45,295 bases of DNA from an uncultured Oribacterium sp. (GCA_900770445.1 CAAGKO010000075.1:1-45295); one strand, 5' to 3'; positions 26,098-34,045 are shown, numbered from the stretch's first letter. Program-made: numbers and translations. Notes: generated from the sequence alone by a model not told the origin.

Positions 26098-28179
26098 TCA
26101 ATTATACTGGAAGCGGAAAACGGCACAGCCATACGCCGGGAGCGGGTACGCGACGTGGTATGGTCTTCCATCACACTCGCCCTTCTTCGCCTGGTAGGCA
26201 TTCTTCCGTCCGTCCTTCGAGCTGACGGCGCCGTTTTCATCGAAAATCAGCGTATAACGGCCGCGGGTCGGAACACCGACCGCATAGTCCGGACGTTCCA
26301 CCGGGGTCATGTTGATGACGAAGACGAGGCTGTTCTTTCCGGTATGATCCTTCCGGATGAAGCTGAAGATCGAGCGGTCGGCATCATCTGCATTGATCCA
26401 CTCGAAGCCCTCCCAGCTGTCGTCCTGCTCCCACATCGCCGGGTACTTCCGGTACATATGGAGGAGGTCACGCATGAAATTCTGCACACCCTTGTGCTCC
26501 GGCTCCTCGGTGAGGTACCAGTCGAGGGACACCTTCTCATCCCACTCGTGCAGCTGTGCGAAATCCTGGCCCATGAAGAGCAGCTTCTTGCCGGCGTGAC
26601 CGAACATGAAGAGGTAGCCGCACTTCAGATTCCGGAACTTATCCTCATAGAGGCCCGGCATCTTGTTGATCATCGAACACTTGAGATGGACGACCTCATC
26701 GTGGCTTAGCACCAGGATGAACTTCTCGGAGGAGGCATAGCTCATACCGAAGGTCATCTTGTTATGTGCACCCTTACGGAAATACGGATCCAGCTTCATA
26801 TAATCAAGGAAGTCATGCATCCAGCCCATGTTCCACTTATAGGTGAAGCCAAGGCCGTCATACTCCGGCGCTGCGGTCACCTTCGGCCATGCCGTCGACT
26901 CCTCTGCGATGATGATGCTGCCGTCCTTCCGTCCGAGGATGATGGAGTTCAGATGCTTGAAGAACTCGATGGCCTCGAGGTTTCCGTTTCCACCGTACTT
27001 GTTCGGTACCCACTCGCCATCCTTGCGGCCATAGTCGAGGTAGAGCATGGACGCTACTGCGTCGACACGGAGTCCGTCGATGTGATACTCGTCATACCAG
27101 TACAGCGCGTTGCCGATGAGGAAGTTCTGCACCTCATTCTTACCATAATCGAAGATCTTCGTGCCCCAGTCCGGATGCTCGCCCTTTCGCGGGTCCGCAT
27201 ACTCATAGGTCGGAGTGCCGTCGAAATCCGCCAGTCCCTGCGCATCCTTCGGGAAGTGCGCCGGTACCCAGTCGAGGATCACGCCGATACCATGCTGGTG
27301 AAGATAATCCACCATGTACATAAACTCCTTCGGTGAGCCATGACGGCTCGTCGGTGCGAAATAGCCGGTCACCTGATAGCCCCAGCTGGCGTCAAGCGGA
27401 TGCTCCGCAATACCCATCAGCTCGACATGGGTGTAGCCCATATCGTTACAGTACTCGGCGAGCTCATGTGCCGCCTCGGTATAGGTATAGAAGCCGTTCT
27501 TCTCCTCGCGGTTCTTCTTCCGCCAGGAGCCGAGATGGCACTCATAAATCGCCAGCGGCTGTGCGAACACCGGGGTCTTCGCGCGCGTGTTCATCCAGTT
27601 CTGATCACCCCAGCCATAGCCCGAGAGATCCGCGGTCTTCGAGGCCGTACCCGGACGGAACTCTGCGGAAAATGCATACGGATCTGCCTTATACAGGATG
27701 TCGCCGCGCTGTGTATGAATCGCAAACTTGTAGATTTCATCGAAGCCCATGCCCTCGATGAAGCCCTCGTAGATGCCGCTGGTCTCGAGCGGAAGCATAT
27801 AGTTCGCCTCCACATCCCACGCGTTCCGGTCGCAGACGATGGAGACGGCCTTCGCATGCGGTGCCCAGACCGCAAAGTGCATGCCCTTCTTTCCGTGCAG
27901 CGTCGCCGGGTGCGCACCCATCTTCTCATAAATCTTATAATCACGGCCCTCGCCGAAGAGGTAACGGTCAAGCTCGGTGATGAAGACCGGGTCCAATGCT
28001 TCCGGCGAAGCGCTCGTCACGGGCTTCTTCTCCTGTGGCTTCGGTGCACTCTTGTGTGCCGCCGGCGCCGCTGGTTTCGCGGTCTTCGGCGCGTTTTTCT
28101 TTATCGTGGCTTTCTGTGTATCGTTTGTGGCCGGTTTTGTGCTTCCGGCCGGTTTTGCTTTCCTGGATCTGGTGGCCAT
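26098..28179 (-). CDS. glgB: 1,4-alpha-glucan branching enzyme with basic N-terminal tail
   Basis: 693-residue GH13 branching enzyme that introduces alpha-1,6 branches in glycogen. After a CBM48-like region (GMHFAVWAPHAKAVSIV) come YECHLGSWRKK, YTHVELMGIAEHPLDASWGYQVTGYFAPTSRHG, VILDWVPAHFP, the nucleophile region HIDGLRVDAVASML, the acid/base IIIAEEST and VLSHDEVVH, all typical. Residues 1-60 are unusual: rich in Lys, Ala, Pro and Thr with repeated KPA/KPAA motifs, like the tail of a histone H1-type protein. GGAGG precedes the ATG. The gene follows an alpha-amylase gene on the same strand, but a hairpin and a possible promoter lie between. No glgA, glgC or glgP is seen nearby. Confidence 0.95.
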   Translation of the reverse strand: MATRSRKAKPAGSTKPATNDTQKATIKKNAPKTAKPAAPAAHKSAPKPQEKKPVTSASPEALDPVFITELDRYLFGEGRDYKIYEKMGAHPATLHGKKGMHFAVWAPHAKAVSIVCDRNAWDVEANYMLPLETSGIYEGFIEGMGFDEIYKFAIHTQRGDILYKADPYAFSAEFRPGTASKTADLSGYGWGDQNWMNTRAKTPVFAQPLAIYECHLGSWRKKNREEKNGFYTYTEAAHELAEYCNDMGYTHVELMGIAEHPLDASWGYQVTGYFAPTSRHGSPKEFMYMVDYLHQHGIGVILDWVPAHFPKDAQGLADFDGTPTYEYADPRKGEHPDWGTKIFDYGKNEVQNFLIGNALYWYDEYHIDGLRVDAVASMLYLDYGRKDGEWVPNKYGGNGNLEAIEFFKHLNSIILGRKDGSIIIAEESTAWPKVTAAPEYDGLGFTYKWNMGWMHDFLDYMKLDPYFRKGAHNKMTFGMSYASSEKFILVLSHDEVVHLKCSMINKMPGLYEDKFRNLKCGYLFMFGHAGKKLLFMGQDFAQLHEWDEKVSLDWYLTEEPEHKGVQNFMRDLLHMYRKYPAMWEQDDSWEGFEWINADDADRSIFSFIRKDHTGKNSLVFVINMTPVERPDYAVGVPTRGRYTLIFDENGAVSSKDGRKNAYQAKKGECDGRPYHVAYPLPAYGCAVFRFQYN

Positions 28180-28211
28180 GATGTCCTCCGTTAATATTTT
28201 GTCGTGATCAT

Positions 28212-28249
28212 ATTATACAACAAAACGAGGGGATTTTCCCCTCGTTTTG
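28212..28249 (-). promoter_or_regulatory. Hairpin and -10 box upstream of glgB
   Basis: A perfect 13-bp stem with a 3-base loop (28221-28233 with 28237-28249), ending CGTTTTG on the minus strand, could end the amylase transcript. Directly downstream on the minus strand is TATAAT (28212-28217), a likely -10 box for glgB; no good -35 box is seen, so the hairpin may also influence this promoter. Confidence 0.6.
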
Positions 28250-28316
28250 ACATTTTTACCACATTGTATAACGGCGTTTATTAATTGACACATTCCCGTT
28301 TTCTGGCTGTTCGGTT

Positions 28317-28380
28317 TGAGACGCCCGGAGTACTGTGCTTCTGGTGACAGTTCTTCGGTCGTCTCATCATACACAGTACT
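28317..28380. repeat. Possible degenerate relative of the palindromic repeats; interlocking inverted repeats
   Basis: CGGAGTACTGTGC (28326-28338) is shared with the inverted centre of repeat copy 7. Two inverted repeats cross each other: TGAGACG (28317-28323) with CGTCTCA (28360-28366), and AGTACTGTG (28329-28337) with CACAGTACT (28372-28380). Transcribed, this order would allow a pseudoknot at the 3' end of the amylase mRNA. Confidence 0.4.
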
Positions 28381-29701
28381 ACTTCACCTTGATCATCCGG
28401 CCGGCGTTCGCCTCGAGTCGGATCATGATACGGTTATCCGCCTCAATCGGGATCGTCTCCTCGGTCTGCAGGTCGAAGGCAAGCTCCGCCTTCATCGGCA
28501 GCGTCACATAGAACACCGCCGGCTGCTCATCGTTATTGAGCGCCGTCACAACCGCACTGTTATGATCCATACGGGCGTAGGCCCACTGGCGGTTCTGGAG
28601 ATACAGCTCCTTATACTGACCCATGTGGAGCTCCGAGTTCTTGCCATGGATCTCCGCGAGCTTCGCAACATAGGAGGTGAAGTCGTTCGGCTTCATCTCA
28701 TCGAGGTCGATGGACGGACGCAGCGGTGAATCATCCGGCCCCTGCTTGACGCCCTCGAGACCGAACTCGCCACCATAATAGATGGATGGCTTACCCGGCA
28801 GGGTAAACATCGCCATATAGCATGGGCGGAGATTGTTCTTATTTTCGAGCTTCGACGCGATACGGTCCACATCATGGTTCTCGAGGAAAAGATACAGATC
28901 CCGGCCGATCGTAAGATTCCGATTCACATTGTGCGCGATCTCGAAGAAATTATGGCTGTTGAAGCCACTGTAGATGGACTTGTGCAGCTCGTAGTTCGTC
29001 ACCGAGTGCAGGGTCTCCGGATTGACCCAGCGTGCATACTCACCGTGGATCACCTCACCCATCAGCCAGAACTCCGGCTTCATCTGGTTCGTGAAGTAAC
29101 GGAGCGTATGCTGAAAGCCCATATCGAGCACATCGGCACAGTCGAGACGGAGGCCATCGATGTCGAAGGTATCGATCCAGTACTGCACGACATCGATCAG
29201 GTATTTGCGGACGCCCTCGCAGTTGAAATTCAGCTCCGGAAGCTCCCAGGCACCGCGCCATGCACTGTAGTGGAAGCTGTCACCCCATGGGGAACCGCCA
29301 TCGAAACCGACGCCCTTGTACCAGTCCTTATATGCACTGTCCCAGCGCTTCTCCTGGATATCCTTAAACGCGAAGAAGCCGCGACCGGTGTGGTTGAACA
29401 CCGCATCAACGACGACACGGATGCCATAATTATGCGCGGTGTCCACGAAGTGTCGGAAGTCTGCATTGGTCCCTAATCGACGATCGACGGTTTTATAATC
29501 CGTGGTGTCGTAGCCATGGCTGCCGGACTCGAAGAGCGGGCCGATGTAGATGGCATCACAGCCGAGCACCTTCAGGTACGGGATGAAGGCGTCGAGCTCG
29601 GAAAAGCGGTGACGGATCTCTCCGCCATCGTTCTGCTTCTCGGCACCCACCATGCCGAGAGGATACATATGATAAAAAACAGCACTGTCATACCAGGCCA
29701 T
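28379..29701 (-). CDS. GH13 alpha-amylase family protein
   Basis: 440-residue glycoside hydrolase of family 13. Catalytic motifs: GIRVVVDAVFNHTGRG (region I), DIDGLRLDCADVLD (nucleophile Asp), EFWLMGEVIHGEY (acid/base Glu) and FLENHDVDRIAS (third Asp). The C-terminal ~80 residues form a small beta domain. There is no signal peptide (AWYDSAVFYHMYPLGMVG), so it is cytoplasmic and probably acts on maltodextrin or glycogen-derived oligosaccharides. The start at 29701 follows GGAGGTGA; the GTG further upstream lies within that site. It begins two bases after the aminotransferase stop, so the two genes are co-transcribed, an odd functional pairing. Exact specificity is open. Confidence 0.92.
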   Translation of the reverse strand: MAWYDSAVFYHMYPLGMVGAEKQNDGGEIRHRFSELDAFIPYLKVLGCDAIYIGPLFESGSHGYDTTDYKTVDRRLGTNADFRHFVDTAHNYGIRVVVDAVFNHTGRGFFAFKDIQEKRWDSAYKDWYKGVGFDGGSPWGDSFHYSAWRGAWELPELNFNCEGVRKYLIDVVQYWIDTFDIDGLRLDCADVLDMGFQHTLRYFTNQMKPEFWLMGEVIHGEYARWVNPETLHSVTNYELHKSIYSGFNSHNFFEIAHNVNRNLTIGRDLYLFLENHDVDRIASKLENKNNLRPCYMAMFTLPGKPSIYYGGEFGLEGVKQGPDDSPLRPSIDLDEMKPNDFTSYVAKLAEIHGKNSELHMGQYKELYLQNRQWAYARMDHNSAVVTALNNDEQPAVFYVTLPMKAELAFDLQTEETIPIEADNRIMIRLEANAGRMIKVK

Positions 29702-29703
29702 AT

Positions 29704-30867
29704 TCACCTCCGAAAATTGCGCACGAAGGCTTCGATACGGTCGAGCGCCTTCTTCAGGTCATCGATGGAGTATGCGTAGGAGATACGCATGAAGCCTTCT
29801 CCACAGTCACCGAAGGCAGTACCTGGGACGATCGCGACCTTCTCCTCCTGAAGCAGGCGGTTCGCAAACTCCTCGGAGCTCATGCCGAAGCGCTTAATCG
29901 ACGGGAAGACATAGAATGCGCCATACGGCTCGAAGCAGTCCATGCCGATCTCGCGAAGACGCGCCACGAGGAAGCGACGGCGCTGGTCATAGGCCTCCCG
30001 CATGCGGGCGATATCCTCATCGCCGTTCTTCAGTGCCTCGACAGCCGCATACTGCGAGGTCGTCGGTGCACACATGATGGCGAACTGGTGCAGCTTCAGA
30101 ATCTGCTTGAGGATTGGCTTCGGTGCACAGCAGTAGCCGAGACGCCAGCCGGTCATTGCATAGGCCTTCGAAAAGCCGTTGATGTATACGGTACGATCGC
30201 GCATACCCGGGAACTCGATGATACTGTGCATCTCACCCTTGTAGGTAAGCTCTGCATAAATTTCATCAGAGAGGACATAGAGGTCGTTCTGCTCGATGAT
30301 CGGCACGAGCTTCTCGAGGTCCTCCTTCTCCATGATGGCACCGGTCGGGTTGTTCGGGAACGGCAGCACGAGGAGCTTCGTCTTCGGCGTGATCTTCTCG
30401 AGAAGCTTCTCCGGGGTCAGACGGAACTCGTCCTTCTCTTCGAGCTCGATCGGCACCGGCACACCACCCGCCATGATGGCACACGGGGTGTAGGAAACGT
30501 AGCTCGGCTGCGGGATGAGGACCTCATCGCCCGGATTCAACATGCAACGCATCGCGAGGTCGATCGCCTCGGAGCCACCGATGGTGACCATGCACTCGCT
30601 CAGCGGGTCGTAGCTTACACCGAAGCGGCGGTTGATATAATTTGAAATCTCGGTACGTAACTCCTTTAAGCCGGCATTGGACGTATAGAAGGTACGGCCC
30701 ATCTCGAGAGAGTGGATGCCCTCTTCACGTACATGCCACGGCGTATCGAAATCCGGCTCGCCGACACCGAGGGAAATCGCATCCTCCATCTCCGACACGA
30801 TGTCGAAGAACTTACGGATGCCGCTCGGCTGGATTTCTGTGATTCGATCATTTAATGGACTTCTCAT
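29704..30867 (-). CDS. Class I/II PLP-dependent aminotransferase
   Basis: 387-residue fold-type I aminotransferase of the aspartate aminotransferase superfamily. Motifs: ISLGVGEPDFDTP, YTSNAGLKELR, PNNPTGAIM, the segment LYVLSDEIYAELTY (Asp binds the pyridine nitrogen), the PLP lysine in INGFSKAYAMTGWRLGY, and the C-terminal Arg in GEGFMRISYAYS. The start ATGA overlaps the stop of an Lrp-type regulator gene, so regulator and enzyme are translationally coupled. The pair resembles Firmicute operons for aromatic or aspartate-family amino acid transamination; substrate is not decided. Confidence 0.92.
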   Translation of the reverse strand: MRSPLNDRITEIQPSGIRKFFDIVSEMEDAISLGVGEPDFDTPWHVREEGIHSLEMGRTFYTSNAGLKELRTEISNYINRRFGVSYDPLSECMVTIGGSEAIDLAMRCMLNPGDEVLIPQPSYVSYTPCAIMAGGVPVPIELEEKDEFRLTPEKLLEKITPKTKLLVLPFPNNPTGAIMEKEDLEKLVPIIEQNDLYVLSDEIYAELTYKGEMHSIIEFPGMRDRTVYINGFSKAYAMTGWRLGYCCAPKPILKQILKLHQFAIMCAPTTSQYAAVEALKNGDEDIARMREAYDQRRRFLVARLREIGMDCFEPYGAFYVFPSIKRFGMSSEEFANRLLQEEKVAIVPGTAFGDCGEGFMRISYAYSIDDLKKALDRIEAFVRNFRR

Positions 30868-31346
30868 AAGGACACCTTCATTCTCTCGTCAACACGCGGC
30901 TGCTCGATGACGGTGCCGTGATCCTTATACTTTCTCAGCACGAAATGCGTCGCAGTGGACAGGACGGAATCCATCGGAGACAGCTTCTCGGAAACGAACA
31001 GTGCCACCTCCTTCATGGTTCTGCCCTTGATCATCACAGTGAAATCGAAGGATCCGGACATGAGGTACACCGCATCCACCTCATCATACTGATAGATACG
31101 CTGGGCGATGGAGTCGAAGCCCTGTCCACGCTGCGGGGTGACCTTCACCTCGATCAGCGCATCAACACGCTCGTCGGCGGTCTTGTCCCAGTTGATGAGC
31201 GTATGATAGCCGCAGATGATGCCCTCCTGCTCCATACTCTCGATTTCTGCCTTCACTCTCTCCTCATTCTCACCGAGGATATCCGCGATGTCCTTCGTGG
31301 TCAGACGTGAATTTTTTTCGATAATTGCAAGAATCTTCTCTCTCAT
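30864..31346 (-). CDS. Lrp/AsnC-family transcriptional regulator
   Basis: 160-residue regulator. The N-terminal helix-turn-helix (LAIIEKNSRLTTKDIADILGENEERVKAEIESMEQEGIICGY) is followed by the RAM ligand domain (VDALIEVKVTPQRGQGFDSIAQRI, AVYLMSGSFDFTVMIKGRTMKEVALFV). The start at 31346 has GAGGAG nine bases upstream; the longer reading frame has no such site. It overlaps the aminotransferase start by four bases and probably controls that operon in response to an amino acid. Confidence 0.92.
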   Translation of the reverse strand: MREKILAIIEKNSRLTTKDIADILGENEERVKAEIESMEQEGIICGYHTLINWDKTADERVDALIEVKVTPQRGQGFDSIAQRIYQYDEVDAVYLMSGSFDFTVMIKGRTMKEVALFVSEKLSPMDSVLSTATHFVLRKYKDHGTVIEQPRVDERMKVSL

Positions 31347-31667
31347 GGTTCTATACTCCTCTTTCAGATGCCGGTTCCCCGACCGCATATCTGCGATCCG
31401 CAACTGGCGGATGCCAATGTCTCCATCCGGATGTTGTGCCGAAACACGTGAACGCCGCAGGTCTGCCTGCGCAGTGTGCACAGCATCTTTATTTTAAACA
31501 TCCATCGGGATGCAGACAACTGATTATTTTCTCTACCTGATTCGTTTTCTTTTCTATTTGTTATAATTTCATCGTTTTTCGGATTCGATGTCACCTGGAG
31601 CTTCCTTATGGATGATCGGATCGTGATCGAAGCCGCTGCACGTACAGTACTTCGATGGTGTCGTCCA
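31347..31667. other. Leader region of the lrp operon and gap to the AIR-synthase-like gene
   Basis: 321 bp without a recognised gene. It holds the lrp promoter (31491-31519), a leader of about 140 bases with small hairpins (for example CGCAGG/CCTGCG near 31455-31475) and the short stretch downstream of the AIR-synthase-like gene, where no convincing terminator was seen. Confidence 0.5.
31491..31519 (-). promoter_or_regulatory. Promoter of the lrp-aminotransferase-amylase operon
   Basis: On the minus strand TTGTCT (31514-31519) and TAAAAT (31491-31496) are separated by 17 bases. This gives a leader of about 140 bases before the regulator gene. Confidence 0.6.
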
Positions 31668-32537
31668 TCACTTCCTCTTCACGCCCTCCAGGAAGCGCTC
31701 CAGCTCCTCGTAATCCTCACGGGTGAGGTACGCCGGCTCGACGCCATCCACGCGGAGGCGCTTCTTTCCCTTCGTGAAGCGTCCGAAGACAGCTGCCTGG
31801 ATCGGCTCCTCTGTCCGGCGATGGGATGCGTCGAAGCCGGCATGGTTCCCCTGCGCGAAAATCGCATCCGCATCGGCCTTTGCCAGGCCTGCCTGCGCCT
31901 TCAGGAAGTCCTCCACCAGCTGCGTGCCCCGATCGACGGCCAGCAGCCAGCAGTCTTCTGACCAGAGCCGGTACGGGAAGAGGTCGAACAGCTCACAGAC
32001 CTCCATCGTAAACTGGCGGATCGGGATGCGGTCATAGCGGAACTCGCAGCCCACACCGTCGCCACGCTTCTTCCCGGTCTCCGGATCGATGCCCTCTGAT
32101 GCACAGAAGTCCCACAGTGCCTTCAGGACACCGCCCTTCGCCACCGGCCAGCACTTCGTAACGCCATAGTTTTTCTGATAGCCCGGAAGCAGCTGCTCCA
32201 GCGGATCACACGAACCCGAAGGAGCGCCCTCCGGGCGGCAGGCTCGAGCATCCAGCCCTTCCTGCGACGGTCGTGCGTCCGCCTGCGCCTGCAGCTCCTT
32301 CCCGTCCGCGGAAAGCTTCGCTGTGGATGCGGCCTGCCCGGACGCCGAAACTGCGTTCCGGAGCGAACGCTCCAGGCTCTCCAGCTTCGCCACTTCCTCT
32401 GTCAGGTACGCCGTACCGAATCGTTTTCTGATGTCTGTCATTCGCTGATCGAGGAGGACACGAAGCGCATACGTTCCGACCTCACCGATCATGACCAGAT
32501 CCTGGCCAGGAGTGATATCATGTTTCATATTTTTCAT
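31668..32537 (-). CDS. Half-size AIR synthase-like (PurM/HypE superfamily) protein
   Basis: 289 residues. The C-terminal part (GGVLKALWDFC, RIPIRQFTMEVCELFDLFPYRL, WLLAVDRGTQLVEDF, AAVFGRFTKGKKRLRVDG) matches the C-terminal half of the AIR synthase-related/HypE-like family of Clostridia. The start, DITPGQDLVMIGEVGTYALRVLLDQR, corresponds to the linker after the ATP-binding half, which is missing. The usual HDVTEGG motif is replaced by WPVAKGG, and an Ala-rich insert of about 45 residues lies at 62-108. It could be a decayed relative or a separate domain with a new role. No N-terminal half was found in the 180 bp upstream. The ribosome binding site is weak; ATG at 32528 is an alternative start. 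Confidence 0.65.
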   Translation of the reverse strand: MKNMKHDITPGQDLVMIGEVGTYALRVLLDQRMTDIRKRFGTAYLTEEVAKLESLERSLRNAVSASGQAASTAKLSADGKELQAQADARPSQEGLDARACRPEGAPSGSCDPLEQLLPGYQKNYGVTKCWPVAKGGVLKALWDFCASEGIDPETGKKRGDGVGCEFRYDRIPIRQFTMEVCELFDLFPYRLWSEDCWLLAVDRGTQLVEDFLKAQAGLAKADADAIFAQGNHAGFDASHRRTEEPIQAAVFGRFTKGKKRLRVDGVEPAYLTREDYEELERFLEGVKRK

Positions 32538-32670
32538 CCATTATCATACTGCTGTGCAGCTGTGAAATCGTCCCTTCTCCGGCAGGCTCGCGCTGGCTGT
32601 TCGGAGGCCTCCAGCGTGTAGTCCTCCCTGCACCGCCCCGATACAGCACCGAAGTCTGTTGCACTGAATA

Positions 32671-32701
32671 AAAAGAGAGACAGCCCGCAGGGCTGTCTCT
32701 C
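32671..32701 (-). terminator. Terminator after the miniprotein gene
   Basis: A perfect 12-bp stem with a GCA loop (32675-32686 with 32690-32701) followed on the minus strand by TTTTTATTC. Confidence 0.88.
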
Positions 32702-32717
32702 CGTCATTCTGTATCCA

Positions 32718-32816
32718 TCAAAGAATATATGGAAGAACCATGGTCAGCACCATTGCGGCAACGAGGGCAATGACGATAACCGCGGATACGGTCTTTTTCT
32801 GCTTCGGACTCATCAT
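32718..32816 (-). CDS. 32-residue single-span membrane miniprotein
   Basis: A short reading frame starting MMSPKQKKTVSAVIVIALVA and ending with more hydrophobic residues and PYIL. A basic N terminus is followed by one membrane helix. It has its own promoter (TTGTCA at 32892-32897, 17 bases, TATTAT at 32869-32874, minus strand), an AAGGAG ribosome binding site about ten bases before the first ATG, and its own terminator. This complete expression unit makes it a real gene despite its size. In length and build it recalls the stressosome-linked membrane miniprotein Prli42 of Listeria and other small membrane proteins of Firmicutes; homology could not be tested. Confidence 0.8.
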   Translation of the reverse strand: MMSPKQKKTVSAVIVIALVAAMVLTMVLPYIL

Positions 32817-32868
32817 ATCGACTTATCTCCTTAAATCTCTATATCTTCGTTTTCAAATGATGCCCTAT

Positions 32869-32897
32869 ATAATACACTCTTTCCGAAGCGCTGACAA
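32869..32897 (-). promoter_or_regulatory. Promoter of the miniprotein gene
   Basis: On the minus strand TTGTCA and TATTAT are separated by exactly 17 bases, about 50 bases upstream of the start codon. Confidence 0.75.
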
Positions 32898-32910
32898 GTT
32901 TTTATTATAG

Positions 32911-33113
32911 GGCCGGGGGACCCGGCTTGATTTCCCCCGGCTTGATTTCACACGGTCTCTTCATATTTTATTTGTTTGCATGGGGCGGGTCCGATCAGTA
33001 AATAGATAAAGAATATCGAATGGAGGTGGTGAAACCCAAAAAGGCGCTCAACATAAGCGTCTCGTAAAAATCAGTCGGAAGGGATGAAGAAGTCATCCCG
33101 GCTGAACTGTTGC
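32911..33113. repeat. Composite palindromic repeat, copy 4, with internal cargo
   Basis: The left end is a B-type arm with a 14-base unit, CCCGGCTTGATTTC, repeated in tandem (32921-32934 and 32936-32949); 32936-32960 equals copy 1 base for base. The right end is CTGAACTGTTGC (33102-33113), the A-type end of copy 1. Between them lie about 140 bases unrelated to the other copies, including hairpins GGGATGA/TCATCCC (33081-33099) and AGGCGCT/AGCGTCT (33041-33062). It abuts the proC promoter. Confidence 0.65.
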
Positions 33114-33119
33114 GTCTTC

Positions 33120-33148
33120 TTGACACTGCAGTGTCCTCGGCCTACACT
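33120..33148 (+). promoter_or_regulatory. proC promoter with palindromic operator candidate
   Basis: TTGACA (33120-33125) and TACACT (33143-33148) are 17 bases apart. GACACTGCAGTGTC (33122-33135), a perfect 14-base palindrome, overlaps the -35 box and spacer, a good position for a repressor. Confidence 0.75.
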
Positions 33149-33208
33149 AGGGAAAACAAAGACGGCAGGTGTTCCATAGCTGCCAGCGAAACACGAAAGG
33201 ATTTATAT

Positions 33209-34045
33209 ATGAAATCACTGAATGAACTTCATATCGGATTTATCGGTCTGGGAAATATGGGCGGCGCCGTGGCCGAGGGCTTCGTCCGTGCGGGCATACC
33301 GGCGGGCAATATTTATGCCTGTGGTGGACACTTCGAGAAGCTCACAGCACGCTGCGCGGACATCTCTGCACTTGCGCCATCCGACGCTGAAAACGCAGCC
33401 AGTATGCATGCCTGCCACGACGTCGCAGAAGTAGCCGATGCGTCAGACCTCATCTTTATCGCCGTGAAGCCGGTGAAGATACCGACGGTCATCAAGCCAT
33501 ACGCGGCGCACTTCGCCGGCAAGCTGGTCGTTTCCGTCGCATGGGGCTATGACCTCGCACGTTATGAGAAGGAAGAGATCCTTCCGGGATCGGCGCACCT
33601 TCTCTGCACCATCCCGAATATTCCGGTTTCGGTCGGAAAAGGCATCTTCATCGCCGAGAAGGCGACGAGCCTTACATCGGAGGAGGAAACCCTGGTTCAC
33701 AGCTTACTTGAGAAGATTTCCATGGTGATTCCGGTCGAGACCGCGCAACTCAACATCGGCGGCATCATCGGTGGCTGTGCACCTGCCTTTGCAGAGGTCT
33801 TCATGGAGGCGCTTGCTGACGCGGCTGTCATGTACGGCATCCCGCGTGCGTCGGCATATCCACTCGTATCGAAGATGCTCGAAGGCACCGCCGCACTTCA
33901 GCTTGCGAGCGGCAGGCATCCAGCTGCGATGAAGGACGATGTCTGCTCACCGGGCGGCGCAACGATTCGTGGTATCGCTTCCCTCGAAGAACACGGTTTC
34001 CGCGGCGCCGTCATCGATGCCGTCAAAGCCATCCAGGGTGAATAA
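33209..34045 (+). CDS. proC: Pyrroline-5-carboxylate reductase
   Basis: 278-residue NAD(P)H-dependent enzyme for the last step of proline synthesis. The Rossmann motif GFIGLGNMGGAVAEGFVRAG is at the N terminus. FIAVKPVKIPTVI, LLCTIPNIPVSVGKG, GGCAPAFAEVFMEALADAAV and the C-terminal signature DDVCSPGGATIRGI are those of ProC. I start at 33209, with GAAAGGA upstream; the reading frame open from 33110 runs through the promoter and is not used. It is monocistronic, with a strong terminator-like structure downstream. Confidence 0.95.
   Translation: MKSLNELHIGFIGLGNMGGAVAEGFVRAGIPAGNIYACGGHFEKLTARCADISALAPSDAENAASMHACHDVAEVADASDLIFIAVKPVKIPTVIKPYAAHFAGKLVVSVAWGYDLARYEKEEILPGSAHLLCTIPNIPVSVGKGIFIAEKATSLTSEEETLVHSLLEKISMVIPVETAQLNIGGIIGGCAPAFAEVFMEALADAAVMYGIPRASAYPLVSKMLEGTAALQLASGRHPAAMKDDVCSPGGATIRGIASLEEHGFRGAVIDAVKAIQGE

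Larger units (their letters stand above)
32817..33208. other. Divergent region miniprotein / proC
   Basis: 392 bp. In order: the miniprotein leader and promoter (32817-32897), the composite repeat copy 4 (32911-33113), the proC promoter with a palindromic operator candidate (33120-33148), and the proC leader. A tiny reading frame of 15 codons (33020-33067) has no convincing ribosome binding site and is not called. Confidence 0.6.

Noticed and set aside
33020..33067. 15-codon reading frame inside repeat copy 4
   Set aside because: The GGAGGTGG follows rather than precedes the ATG, and there is no other support for translation.
32960..33208. T-box or other amino-acid riboswitch before proC
   Set aside because: The -10 box at 33143-33148 leaves a leader of only about 50 bases, and no T-box sequence or terminator-antiterminator pair is visible.
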